Below, in pieces: positions 1 to 7,184 of a stretch of 24,273 bases of DNA (the stretch's first letter is position 1; every line of letters starts with the position of its first letter). Made by a program: the position numbers and the translations under genes. Origin of the DNA: an uncultured Gammaproteobacteria bacterium. GTDB taxonomy: Bacteria > Pseudomonadota > Gammaproteobacteria > Pseudomonadales > Pseudohongiellaceae. The stretch lies in assembly GCA_937898685.1 (NCBI GenBank), contig CALEJT010000032.1, positions 1 to 24,273 on the forward strand, given 5' to 3'. The notes beneath the pieces were generated by a model that did not search any database, was not told where the DNA came from, and saw only the letters and a program-made list of their open reading frames with translations.

Positions 1-6
1 GTGCAC

Positions 7-35
7 TGTACAGCCTCACGTTGCGTGAGGGTCAA
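7..35 (-). promoter_or_regulatory. possible leftward promoter with palindromic spacer
   Basis: On the minus strand a -35-like TTGACC (30-35) is followed after 17 bases by TGTACA (7-12), a poor -10. The spacer is nearly filled by the inverted repeat CCTCACG-TTG-CGTGAGG (14-30, plus strand), a 7-bp perfect stem with a 3-base centre. This could be an operator inside a promoter for a gene to the left of the window. The -10 is weak and the target is not visible, so the call is tentative. Confidence 0.25.
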
Positions 36-100
36 CACTGAGCCGGAGCAAAGGCACGGCGCTGGCGGCGGACGCCGCAGTCCGTGCGGAGAGGAGATGC

Positions 101-134
101 AAAAAGGGCCTGACGATTGGCAGTCGTCAGGCCC
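101..134 (-). terminator. intrinsic terminator after ychF
   Basis: Read leftward, an 11-bp perfect stem (GGGCCTGACGA at 106-116 pairing with 124-134, 7-base loop) is followed directly by five T residues (complement of 101-105). It lies 23 bases past the ychF stop codon and is a textbook rho-independent terminator that closes the leftward gene run. The remaining bases 1-100 contain no gene that I can see. Confidence 0.92.
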
Positions 135-156
135 TGATGCGATGACAGGCGAGGGA

Positions 157-1248
157 TCAGACGTTGAAGCGGAAGTGCATCACGTCGCCGTCCTGCACCA
201 CGTATTCCTTACCTTCCAGACGCCATTTGCCGGCGTCCTTCGCGCCCTGTTCACCCTTGTACTGGATGAAGTCGTCGTAGGCGATCACTTCGGCGCGGAT
301 GAAACCTTTCTCGAAGTCGGTGTGGATGACGCCGGCAGCTTTCGGTGCAGTGTCGCCGATCTTGATGGTCCAGGCACGGACTTCCTTCACACCGGCGGTG
401 AAATAGGTTTGTAGACCAAGCAGTTGATAACCGGCACGGATCACGCGGTCGAGGCCCGGCTCTTCCATGCCGAGATCCTGCAGGAACACGGTCTTTTCTT
501 CGGGTTCGAGTTCGGCGATCTCGGCTTCGAGTTTGTTGCACACCGGCACCACGATGGCGCCTTCTTCTTCGGCAATGGCGCGTACGGTGTCGAGGTAGGG
601 ATTGTCGCTGAAGCCGTCTTCCGCGACGTTGGCGATGTACATCGTCGGTTTCACCGTCAGAAGATGCAGCGGCTGCAACAGGGCGAGTTCTTCCTGCGGC
701 AGACGCAGGCTGCGTACGGGCTTGCCCTCATCGAGATGCGCGCGGACTTTGGTGAGCAGGTCTTTCAGACGCAGCTGATCCTTGTCACCGCTCTTGGACA
801 TCTTGGTGGCGCGATCGAGCGCCTTTTCCACGGTCTCGAGGTCGGCCAGTGCCAATTCGGTGTTGATCACGTCGATGTCGTTGCGCGGGTTGATGGCGTT
901 GGCGACGTGGATGACGTTGTCGTCGACGAAGCAGCGCACCACGTGGGCGATGGCGTCGGTTTCGCGGATGTTGGCGAGGAATTTATTGCCCAGGCCTTCA
1001 CCTTTCGAGGCGCCGGCAACCAGGCCAGCGATGTCGACGAATTCGACGCTGGTGGGCACGACGCGCTCGGGTTTGACGATGGCGGCGAGTGCATCGAGGC
1101 GAGGGTCCGGCACCGGCACGATGCCCGAGTTGGGCTCGATGGTGCAGAAGGGGAAGTTCTCCGCTGCGATGCCCGCTTGCGTCAGTGCGTTGAAAAGCGT
1201 GGATTTGCCGACATTGGGCAGGCCCACGATGCCGCATTTGATGCCCAT
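157..1248 (-). CDS. ychF: redox-regulated ATPase YchF (Obg-like)
   Basis: This is a 363-residue Obg-family P-loop protein of usual length. YchF/OLA1 proteins hydrolyse ATP in preference to GTP and associate with ribosomes; in E. coli YchF is linked to oxidative-stress control. Visible motifs are the P-loop GLPNVGKS (residues 9-16), the switch region DIAGLVAGASKGEG (72-85), and NVAE (207-210) in place of the GTPase NKxD motif, which is the basis of the ATP preference. The C-terminal TGS domain ends in the typical DVMHFRFNV. The start has a GGGAG Shine-Dalgarno sequence about 6 bases upstream. The gene begins 9 bases after the pth stop, the usual pth-ychF pair, and is followed by a strong terminator. 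Confidence 0.97.
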   Translation of the reverse strand: MGIKCGIVGLPNVGKSTLFNALTQAGIAAENFPFCTIEPNSGIVPVPDPRLDALAAIVKPERVVPTSVEFVDIAGLVAGASKGEGLGNKFLANIRETDAIAHVVRCFVDDNVIHVANAINPRNDIDVINTELALADLETVEKALDRATKMSKSGDKDQLRLKDLLTKVRAHLDEGKPVRSLRLPQEELALLQPLHLLTVKPTMYIANVAEDGFSDNPYLDTVRAIAEEEGAIVVPVCNKLEAEIAELEPEEKTVFLQDLGMEEPGLDRVIRAGYQLLGLQTYFTAGVKEVRAWTIKIGDTAPKAAGVIHTDFEKGFIRAEVIAYDDFIQYKGEQGAKDAGKWRLEGKEYVVQDGDVMHFRFNV

Positions 1249-1257
1249 GAGAACTCC

Positions 1258-1839
1258 CTATTGCTTGGTGTGAAGCTGATGCATGGCGGCTTGGATCTTG
1301 CCTTCCGCGAGCAGCGGCATCAGCTTGAGGACTTTGTCTATTTCAGCGGCGATCACGGCTTCTTCGTCGCGCGTGAAATCGCCGAGTACGTGGCCGAGCA
1401 CCTTGGAGGAATCGCCGGGATGGCCGATGCCGATGCGCAGCCGATGGAAATCGGGCGAACCAAGGGCGGCGAGGATGTCGCGAATTCCGTTGTGACCGCC
1501 GTGGCCACCACCGGTTTTCAGTCGCGTGGTGCCGAGCGGCAGATCGAGCTCGTCGTAGGCCACCAGGATCTGCGCAGGCTTGATCTTGTAGTACTGCGCC
1601 AAGGCAGCCAACGCCTGGCCGCTTTTGTTCATGTAGGTGGTGGGGAAGAGCAGGCGGATCTCGTGACCGGCGATGGTGCAGCGGCCGACGAGTCCAAAGA
1701 ATTTGTTTTCAGGTTTCAGAGTGGCGCCGACGTGCTTGCACAAGGCCTCGAGGAACATCGCGCCGGCATTGTGACGGTTGTACTGATATTGCTGGCCTGG
1801 GTTGCCCAGGCCAGCGATCAGAGCGAGCGGCTCACTCAT
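1258..1839 (-). CDS. pth: peptidyl-tRNA hydrolase
   Basis: This 193-residue cytoplasmic enzyme cleaves peptidyl-tRNA released from stalled ribosomes and so recycles the tRNA. The family residues are all present: GNPG (12-15), catalytic His23 in NRHNAG, Asn71 in TYMNKSG, Asp96 in AYDELDLPLG, and Asn117 in GGGHGGHNG. Length is normal for bacterial Pth. No strong Shine-Dalgarno sequence is seen in the 18 bases between the rplY stop and this start, which suggests translation coupled to rplY. The order rplY-pth-ychF is widespread in gammaproteobacteria. Confidence 0.97.
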   Translation of the reverse strand: MSEPLALIAGLGNPGQQYQYNRHNAGAMFLEALCKHVGATLKPENKFFGLVGRCTIAGHEIRLLFPTTYMNKSGQALAALAQYYKIKPAQILVAYDELDLPLGTTRLKTGGGHGGHNGIRDILAALGSPDFHRLRIGIGHPGDSSKVLGHVLGDFTRDEEAVIAAEIDKVLKLMPLLAEGKIQAAMHQLHTKQ

Positions 1840-1857
1840 GACGTGAAGACGTCGACC

Positions 1858-2487
1858 TTATTTCTTGTCGGCGTCGGCAGCGGGAGCTTCGTCGTCAGCC
1901 TTCTTCGGCGGGATGATGGTGACGACAGCCAGGTTGCCTTCTTCACCGTGCTGCAGCGAAACCGAGCTGACGCCCTGCGGCAGTTTGAGGTCGGCGATGT
2001 GCAGCGACTGACCAACGTTCAGGTTGGCGACATCGACTTCGATGAACTCCGGCAGGTCTTTCGGCAGACAGGTGATTTCGAGTTCGGTCAGGATGTGGGA
2101 CACGATGCCGCCACCCTGTTTGACGCCGATGGCGGTGGCTTCGTTGACGAAGTGCAGCGGTACTTTCACGTGCAGGGCGTGGTCGGCCTGTACTCGCTGG
2201 AAGTCGACGTGGATCAGGTGCGGTTTGGCCGGGTGACGCTGCAGGTCCTTGATCACCACGCTCTCGGCATTGCCGTCGATCTTCAGCGTGACGATGGAGG
2301 AGAAGAAGGTTTCATGTTCGACGGCCTGCAGCAGCTTGCCGTGCGGCACTGCGATGTTCTGCGGGGCTTTGTCGCCGCCGTATACGATGCCGGGAATCAG
2401 ATCTTCTTTACGACGCAGGCGGCGGCTCGCACCTTTCCCCACGTTGGCTCGAGACACGGCTTCGAGCACGAATTCATGCTTGGACAT
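1858..2487 (-). CDS. rplY: 50S ribosomal protein L25, long CTC/TL5 form
   Basis: This 209-residue protein binds 5S rRNA in the large ribosomal subunit. Residues 1 to about 95 form the L25 domain (MSKHEFVLEAVSR, then the basic stretch GKGASRRLRRKEDLIPGIVYGG), and residues from about 100 form the beta-rich TL5/CTC C-terminal domain. E. coli L25 has only the first domain, whereas Pseudomonas and many other bacteria have both. The tail is short, charged and alanine-rich. The Shine-Dalgarno sequence AGAGGTAA lies just ahead of the ATG. A 178-base leader with several inverted repeats separates it from prs. Confidence 0.96.
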   Translation of the reverse strand: MSKHEFVLEAVSRANVGKGASRRLRRKEDLIPGIVYGGDKAPQNIAVPHGKLLQAVEHETFFSSIVTLKIDGNAESVVIKDLQRHPAKPHLIHVDFQRVQADHALHVKVPLHFVNEATAIGVKQGGGIVSHILTELEITCLPKDLPEFIEVDVANLNVGQSLHIADLKLPQGVSSVSLQHGEEGNLAVVTIIPPKKADDEAPAADADKK

Positions 2488-2665
2488 GGTTGTTACCTCT
2501 GGTGAGACATCAATGTCTCTGGGTTGTTGTGACCCACTCGTTTGCGACCAACGGGTGGACTCGTTGCCCGCCGCACCTTCGTCCTGAACGTGGGCAGTGC
2601 TGCCGGTGATGAACTACAGATACCGGCGTCTCGGCACATCCTGTGCCACGCAGCGCAGCGCGAAA
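2488..2665 (-). promoter_or_regulatory. structured leader between prs and rplY
   Basis: Four inverted repeats lie in this gap: GAGACAT-CA-ATGTCTC (2504-2519), immediately upstream of the rplY Shine-Dalgarno sequence; a longer imperfect pair around 2531-2556 (CCCACTCGTT with AACGGGTGG); GCCGGT with ACCGGC (about 2602-2627); and GGCACA-TCC-TGTGCC (2633-2647). None has a T tract, so they are not obvious terminators. They could control rplY translation or mRNA processing. No convincing sigma-70 promoter was found. Confidence 0.4.
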
Positions 2666-3616
2666 TCAATTGATCTCGAACATTGCACTGACGGATTCTT
2701 CATTGCTCACGCGGCGGATCGCTTCACCGAGGAAGCGGGCGAGCGGGAGCTGACGGATCTTGCTGCAGGCCTTGCCTTCGGGCGACAGCGGAATGGTGTC
2801 GGTGACGACCAGGCTGTCGAGCTGCGAATTGGTGATGTTCTGGATGGCGTTGCCGGACAGTACCGGGTGGGTGGCGTAGGCCACGACCTTGAGGGCGCCC
2901 TGATCCTTGAGTGCCTCGGCGGCTTTGCAGAGCGTGCCGGCGGTGTCGACCATGTCGTCGACGATCAGACAGGTGCGGTCCTTCACTTCACCGATCAGGT
3001 GCATCACTTCGGATTCGTTGGCGCGCGGGCGGCGTTTGTCGATGATGGCCAGGTCGGTGCCGAGCTGCTTGGCGAAGGCGCGGGCGCGAATCACACCGCC
3101 GATGTCGGGCGATACGGTGATCAGATTCTCGTAGTGCTGATTGCGCACGTCTTCCACCAGCACCAGCGAGCCGTAGACGTTGTCCACCGGAATGCTGAAG
3201 AAGCCCTGGATCTGTTCGGCGTGCAGGTCGATGGTCAGTACGCGGTCGATGCCGGCGGCCACCATCATGTCGGCCACCACCTTGGCGCTGATCGGCACGC
3301 GGGCGCTGCGTACACGACGGTCCTGACGGGCGTAACCGAAGTAGGGCACGACCGCGGTGATGCGGTTGGCGGAGGAGCGGTGCAGCGCATCGGCCATCAA
3401 CAACAGTTCCATCAGGTTGTCGTTGGTGGGCGAGCAGGTGGGCTGGATGATGAACACATCCTGGCCGCGCACGTTTTCGTTCAGCTCGACGTAGACCTCG
3501 CCGTCACTGAATTTCTTGACGTCGGCCCGTCCGAGGGGAATGCCGAGCCACTTGGCGACTTTCTGGGCCAGTTCGGGATTGGCGTTGCCGCTGAAAACCA
3601 TCAGATTGTTTGGCAT
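2666..3616 (-). CDS. prs: ribose-phosphate pyrophosphokinase (PRPP synthase)
   Basis: This 316-residue class I enzyme makes 5-phosphoribosyl 1-pyrophosphate from ribose 5-phosphate and ATP, supplying nucleotide, histidine, tryptophan and NAD synthesis. Visible family signatures are KKFSDGEVYV (34-43), the ATP-binding stretch VVPYFGYARQDRR (89-101), DLHAEQIQGFF (130-140), catalytic-loop Lys194 in IIDKRRPR, and the PRPP-binding loop IVDDMVDTAGTL (218-229). Length matches E. coli Prs (315). The Shine-Dalgarno sequence AGGA lies about 6 bases before the ATG. It sits directly downstream of tRNA-Gln, as in Pseudomonas. Confidence 0.98.
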   Translation of the reverse strand: MPNNLMVFSGNANPELAQKVAKWLGIPLGRADVKKFSDGEVYVELNENVRGQDVFIIQPTCSPTNDNLMELLLMADALHRSSANRITAVVPYFGYARQDRRVRSARVPISAKVVADMMVAAGIDRVLTIDLHAEQIQGFFSIPVDNVYGSLVLVEDVRNQHYENLITVSPDIGGVIRARAFAKQLGTDLAIIDKRRPRANESEVMHLIGEVKDRTCLIVDDMVDTAGTLCKAAEALKDQGALKVVAYATHPVLSGNAIQNITNSQLDSLVVTDTIPLSPEGKACSKIRQLPLARFLGEAIRRVSNEESVSAMFEIN

Positions 3617-3673
3617 GGGGATTCCTGTCGGCGGGGGAGGACGTTGACGCGTCAGTCAGTAGTCAGAAAAGCG

Positions 3674-3688
3674 TTGCAATCGTTGCAA
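3674..3688. repeat. TTGCAA-TCG-TTGCAA repeat between tRNA-Gln and prs
   Basis: Two copies of the self-complementary hexamer TTGCAA are separated by TCG, so the element is both a direct and an inverted repeat. It begins 8 bases beyond the encoded CCA end of the tRNA and precedes prs. It may be an operator or a small trailer hairpin; nothing in the sequence decides between these. Confidence 0.35.
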
Positions 3689-3695
3689 GTAAAGC

Positions 3696-3770
3696 TGGCT
3701 GGGGTGGCTGGATTCGAACCAACGTATGCCAGGATCAAAACCTGGTGCCTTACCGCTTGGCGACACCCCA
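3696..3770 (-). tRNA. tRNA-Gln (anticodon UUG)
   Basis: Read on the minus strand this 75-base segment folds as a full cloverleaf. The acceptor stem TGGGGTG pairs with CACCCCA, the D stem is GCC/GGC, the anticodon stem CCAGG/CCTGG encloses the loop TTTTGAT with anticodon TTG, and the T arm is GTTGG-TTCGAAT-CCAGC. Discriminator G and CCA are encoded. The weak U1-A72 pair is typical of tRNA-Gln and is a known identity element for glutaminyl-tRNA synthetase and for GatB recognition. It begins 10 bases after the ispE stop codon, so it is probably cut out of a polycistronic transcript that also carries ispE and prs. Confidence 0.98.
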
Positions 3771-3780
3771 ATGTTCGTGT

Positions 3781-4647
3781 CTACGTTCCGTGCTCAAGCT
3801 GTGCTGGAACAAGCGCCTCGAGTTGCACGTGCACCGGCGAGCGGTTGACCCCCCGGGCCACGAAACCGCGCCAGGGCGCTTCGATGGCGGCGTGAACTGC
3901 CAGGGCTTCGCGCTCACTGGCAAAGGCGGCAAACACGCTGGCGCCGGTGCCGGTCATGCGCGCAGGCGCGTGACGATCGAGCCAGGTCAAGGCTTCGGCG
4001 ATGGCCGGATACAGCCGCGTCGCTATCGCCTGACAGTCGTTGCGGGAGCCTGAAAACGGAAAGCCGCGTATTTTGAGGGGGGCACTGTCCCTTGTCAATT
4101 CGGGGTGACGGAAGATCGCCCCCGTATCGGCATGACAGTCGGGGGTCAGCACCACGTACCACTGCTCCGGTAGGTCGGTCGGTTCGAGGTCTTCTCCGAC
4201 ACCAGTCGCCCACGCACTGTTGCCATGCACGAATACCGGCACGTCGGCGCCGAGCTTGAGCCCCAACTGCGCCAGTTCGGCGATGGAAAGGCCGCAATCC
4301 CACAAGCGATTGAGCGCCAGCAAGGCCGTGGCCGCATCGGAACTGCCGCCGCCGACGCCGCCACCCAGGGGCAACCTTTTATTGAGTTTCACTTCCACCC
4401 GCAGTTCGCGCCGGCGCAGCGGTGCGAGCAGGGCGGCGGCGCGCGCGATCAGGTTGTTCTCGCCCTGCAGCTGCGGCTCCTCACAGTGGAGGTGGAAACC
4501 GGTGCCGGGCTGCCAGCTGAATTCGAGCTCGTCACCGAAGTCGAGCAGCTGAAACAGGGTTTCGAGCGTGTGATAGCCATCCGGCCGGCGTCCGGTGACG
4601 TGCAGAAAAAGATTCAGTTTGGCCGGTGCGGGCAGGGTAAGGGTCAT
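3781..4647 (-). CDS. ispE: 4-diphosphocytidyl-2-C-methyl-D-erythritol kinase
   Basis: This 288-residue GHMP-family kinase catalyses the ATP-dependent phosphorylation step of the MEP isoprenoid pathway. Visible features are PAKLNLFLHVTGRRPDGYH (7-25) with catalytic Lys10, the glycine-rich ATP loop GGGVGGGSSDAA (95-106), and Asp136 in LGADVPVF, the usual catalytic aspartate. Length is close to E. coli IspE (283). The start overlaps the lolB stop as ATGA, so the two are translationally coupled. Confidence 0.97.
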   Translation of the reverse strand: MTLTLPAPAKLNLFLHVTGRRPDGYHTLETLFQLLDFGDELEFSWQPGTGFHLHCEEPQLQGENNLIARAAALLAPLRRRELRVEVKLNKRLPLGGGVGGGSSDAATALLALNRLWDCGLSIAELAQLGLKLGADVPVFVHGNSAWATGVGEDLEPTDLPEQWYVVLTPDCHADTGAIFRHPELTRDSAPLKIRGFPFSGSRNDCQAIATRLYPAIAEALTWLDRHAPARMTGTGASVFAAFASEREALAVHAAIEAPWRGFVARGVNRSPVHVQLEALVPAQLEHGT

Positions 4648-5285
4648 GAGTCGGCTGGAAGTACGATTTGCCAGTCGTTGATGAGAAAGGTCAGGCGCAG
4701 ATCATCCTGTTCGAGGCGGATGCGGCCGGGCAGCGCGAGGCCGGCGCTGTCGTCATAGCGATCGAAGCTCAGGCGCCAGCGCCGGCCTTGGCGATCGCTC
4801 TGTTCGAGCGTGGCGAGCTTGGCATCCTCGGTCCACGACGCCTCGGCCGGCAGGTTCGGCACCGGCAGGCCGCGTACCCAATAGAGCAGGTTGGCGGCCG
4901 GGAAGTCGAAGTCGAGATAGACGCGGCTCAGTTCCTCGAGGTTGGCCAGATGGAGCGGCTCTTCACCGGATTTCTCCACCACCACGCCTGAAGCATCGCC
5001 ACGCACGGCGGTGGCGCCGAGGCCGAGCGTGCCGCTGAAGCGAATGTCGAAGCTGGCGTTTCCGCGCTGTTCCCACACGAGGTTCACGGTGTCGTTGGCG
5101 CGGTCCTGCCGCACGTTGAGACGGCCGCGCAGTTGCCAGTCCTCGATCGCGCTCACGCTGGCCTGATGCGTTGGCCAGGCGGGCGGCGCTTCGCGCAGAA
5201 AGTCCTGCGGCGGTGTGGCGCAGGCACCGAGCGCGAGCACGAGACAGGCTGCGCAGAAACGCAGGATGGTGGAAGGTTGCTTCAT
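4644..5285 (-). CDS. lolB: outer-membrane lipoprotein LolB
   Basis: LolB receives lipoproteins from the periplasmic carrier LolA and inserts them into the inner leaflet of the outer membrane. The 213-residue product starts with a lipoprotein signal peptide ending in the lipobox LGAC (19-22). Cys22 is the lipidation site, and Ala at +2 favours outer-membrane sorting. The mature part shows the LolB core WQLRGRLNVRQ and later NLLYWVRGLPVP. The order TPR protein-lolB-ispE is conserved in Pseudomonas. It lies 25 bases after the TPR gene and overlaps ispE by 4 bases. No strong Shine-Dalgarno sequence is seen. Confidence 0.95.
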   Translation of the reverse strand: MKQPSTILRFCAACLVLALGACATPPQDFLREAPPAWPTHQASVSAIEDWQLRGRLNVRQDRANDTVNLVWEQRGNASFDIRFSGTLGLGATAVRGDASGVVVEKSGEEPLHLANLEELSRVYLDFDFPAANLLYWVRGLPVPNLPAEASWTEDAKLATLEQSDRQGRRWRLSFDRYDDSAGLALPGRIRLEQDDLRLTFLINDWQIVLPADS

Positions 5286-5310
5286 TACGGGAGTCGGACG
5301 GGCTGGGGCC

Positions 5311-7047
5311 TCAAGGCGAGGCGCCCAGGCGTTGCATGGTCTGGCGGATGTATTCGCTGTCCGGTTGCTCTTCCAACGCGCGGCGCCAGAGGCGGGTGGC
5401 GGCGCTGCGATCGCCCTGCATCCACATTACTTCGCCCAGATGCGCGGCCACTTCATGGTCGGGATAGAGCTGATAGGCGCGGTTGAGATTGATGCGGGCT
5501 TCGTCGAGCATGCCGAGGCGGTACTGCACCCAGCCCAGGCTGTCGATGATGGCCGGATCGTCCGGGGCAAGTTCGACCGCTTTCTTGATCAGCTCGTAGG
5601 CCTCCTGATAGCGCTGGGTGCGATCCGCCAGGATGTAACCCAGGCTGTTGTAGGCCACGGGGTTGTCAGGATTGAGCTCGATGATGCGGCGCAGATCCTT
5701 TTCCATCAGCTCGAGGTCGTTGGTTTCCTGGCTCAGTACCGAGCGCAGGAAGAGCAACTGCACGTTGTCGGGAAAGGCCCCGACGGCACTGTTGAGCAGA
5801 GTCCCGGCGTCGATGTACTGCTTCTGATCGATCAGCACGTTGGCTTCCATCGTCAGCAACGGCAGGTTCAGGTCCGGATTGCGGAAACGCAGGTTCTGCA
5901 GGTGGCCCTTGGCTTCCGAATAGCGATTGGTGCGCACCATCAGCTCGGTGAAGTTGCGCAGCGCCGGCAGGAAGTTGGCGCCGCTACGCACGCGGCGATA
6001 GTGCTCGATCGCAGCTTCGATGTCGTTCTCCTGCGCCGCGATGTAGCCCAGATAGTAGTAGGCGTCATCGAGTCGCTGGCCGCTCTGCACCAGGCGCTGC
6101 AGGTAGTTCTTGGCGTCGGAGAGCAGGTTTTCTTCCAGGCTCAGCAGCGCCAACGAATACAAAATGTCGTAATCGCGCGGGTTCTGAGCGGCAAGTTCGG
6201 CGAACTGCTTCTTGGCTTCCTTGAAATTGCGGGCTTCGAGCAGCTTGCGCGCATAGCGCAGGCGCAATTCCTTGTGATCGGGATGGTCGCGCAGGCTCTG
6301 CGCCAGACGGCGCTGGGCGCGATTGGTTTCCCCCAGACGCTCCAGGAGTTCGGCTTCCAACATCACCACTTCCGGCGTGTCGTCGAGCTCATCCGCCAGC
6401 TTCTCGACCAGCGCCAGTGCCTCACGTGTCTGATCGTTGAGCTGATAGAGGTGTGCCAGCGACAGTTGCAGCGATTGCTGATTGGGGAATTGCTGGCTAA
6501 GTGCGGCGAATTCGTTGATCAGCGCATCGAGATAGAGAGAGGCGTTGGGATCGCGGGCGACGGCGGAGGAAATGAGGCGGAAGTCCACGTCCAGACCGTC
6601 TTCAAGCAGGCTGGCGAGGAAGTCGAAGGCCTCGCCATAGCGCGAGCTCAGCACCAGCTGCAGGGCCATGCTCTGACGCGGTTCGACCGCATCGGGCTCC
6701 AGCGCCAGCCAGCGGCGACCCATGTCGAGCGCCGTATTCACGTCGCGCAGCCCGCCGGCGATGCGCATGGCGCGTTGGATGATGCTGAGATTGTTGGTTT
6801 CTGCCGCGAGAGTGCTGTAGATGCGCAGGGCACGCTGGAACTGGCCGCTTTGCGCCGCCAATTCCGCCTCGATGGTGCGGGCGAGCACGTCTTCGGGAAT
6901 CTGGCCGTATTCGGGGGCGCTGGTCTGCGCCTGATCCTCGGCAGCCAGCGGCTCCTGGGCCCAAAGCGGCTGACTCAGCCAGGTGCCGGCCCAGGCGAGC
7001 ATCAGTGCGGAAAGTGCGCGGCGAGGGCGAGACGGGAAGCGTGACAT
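5311..7047 (-). CDS. secreted TPR-repeat protein upstream of lolB
   Basis: This 578-residue protein is probably exported to the periplasm or outer membrane. Residues 1-30 look like a signal peptide (MSRFPSRPRR followed by a hydrophobic run, cleavage near PLWA). The rest is largely alpha-helical repeats with TPR signatures such as PVAYNSLGYILADRTQRYQEA and PAIIDSLGWVQYRLGMLDEA near the C-terminus. The frame is open up to an ATG at 7092, but a good promoter -10 (7082-7087) overlaps that upstream region, so I chose the ATG at 7047, which also begins an ordinary signal peptide. A TPR protein in this position before lolB is conserved in Pseudomonas (PA4667 type). The function is not established; assembly of envelope proteins is plausible. 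Confidence 0.85.
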   Translation of the reverse strand: MSRFPSRPRRALSALMLAWAGTWLSQPLWAQEPLAAEDQAQTSAPEYGQIPEDVLARTIEAELAAQSGQFQRALRIYSTLAAETNNLSIIQRAMRIAGGLRDVNTALDMGRRWLALEPDAVEPRQSMALQLVLSSRYGEAFDFLASLLEDGLDVDFRLISSAVARDPNASLYLDALINEFAALSQQFPNQQSLQLSLAHLYQLNDQTREALALVEKLADELDDTPEVVMLEAELLERLGETNRAQRRLAQSLRDHPDHKELRLRYARKLLEARNFKEAKKQFAELAAQNPRDYDILYSLALLSLEENLLSDAKNYLQRLVQSGQRLDDAYYYLGYIAAQENDIEAAIEHYRRVRSGANFLPALRNFTELMVRTNRYSEAKGHLQNLRFRNPDLNLPLLTMEANVLIDQKQYIDAGTLLNSAVGAFPDNVQLLFLRSVLSQETNDLELMEKDLRRIIELNPDNPVAYNSLGYILADRTQRYQEAYELIKKAVELAPDDPAIIDSLGWVQYRLGMLDEARINLNRAYQLYPDHEVAAHLGEVMWMQGDRSAATRLWRRALEEQPDSEYIRQTMQRLGASP

Positions 7048-7081
7048 GAGACATGCGCTCGCAGACGACATAAGTTGCGGC

Positions 7082-7111
7082 AGTATAGCCATTTGATCAG
7101 CGCCAGCTCAA
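7082..7111 (-). promoter_or_regulatory. sigma-70 promoter for the TPR-lolB-ispE operon
   Basis: On the minus strand TTGAGC (7106-7111) and TATACT (7082-7087) are separated by 18 bases, giving 4/6 and 5/6 matches to the consensus hexamers. The predicted start site near 7075 lies downstream of the first in-frame ATG of the TPR gene and about 28 bases before the chosen ATG at 7047. Confidence 0.6.
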
Positions 7112-7184
7112 TCACACCCCCAACGTGGCGCTTACCGGGCCAATGCCAGTAAAATGGCGCCCTTTTTGAGCGGAACTTTCCTCC

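Noticed and set aside
424..2505. Long rightward open frame opposite ychF, pth and rplY
   Set aside because: It lies antisense to three well-identified genes, has no recognisable domains and reflects their codon bias.
3610..4053. Rightward open frame with WGGWIRTNV-type residues
   Set aside because: This peptide pattern is a well-known artefact of reading through the complement of a tRNA, here tRNA-Gln.
5215..7044. Rightward open frame of about 600 codons opposite the TPR gene
   Set aside because: The minus-strand frame has clear TPR repeats, signal peptide and promoter; the plus-strand product is Gln/Val/Gly-rich shadow sequence.
7150..7155. TAAAAT as the hemA -10 element
   Set aside because: No acceptable -35 hexamer at 16-18 bases upstream (sequence there is GC-rich), so I did not annotate it.
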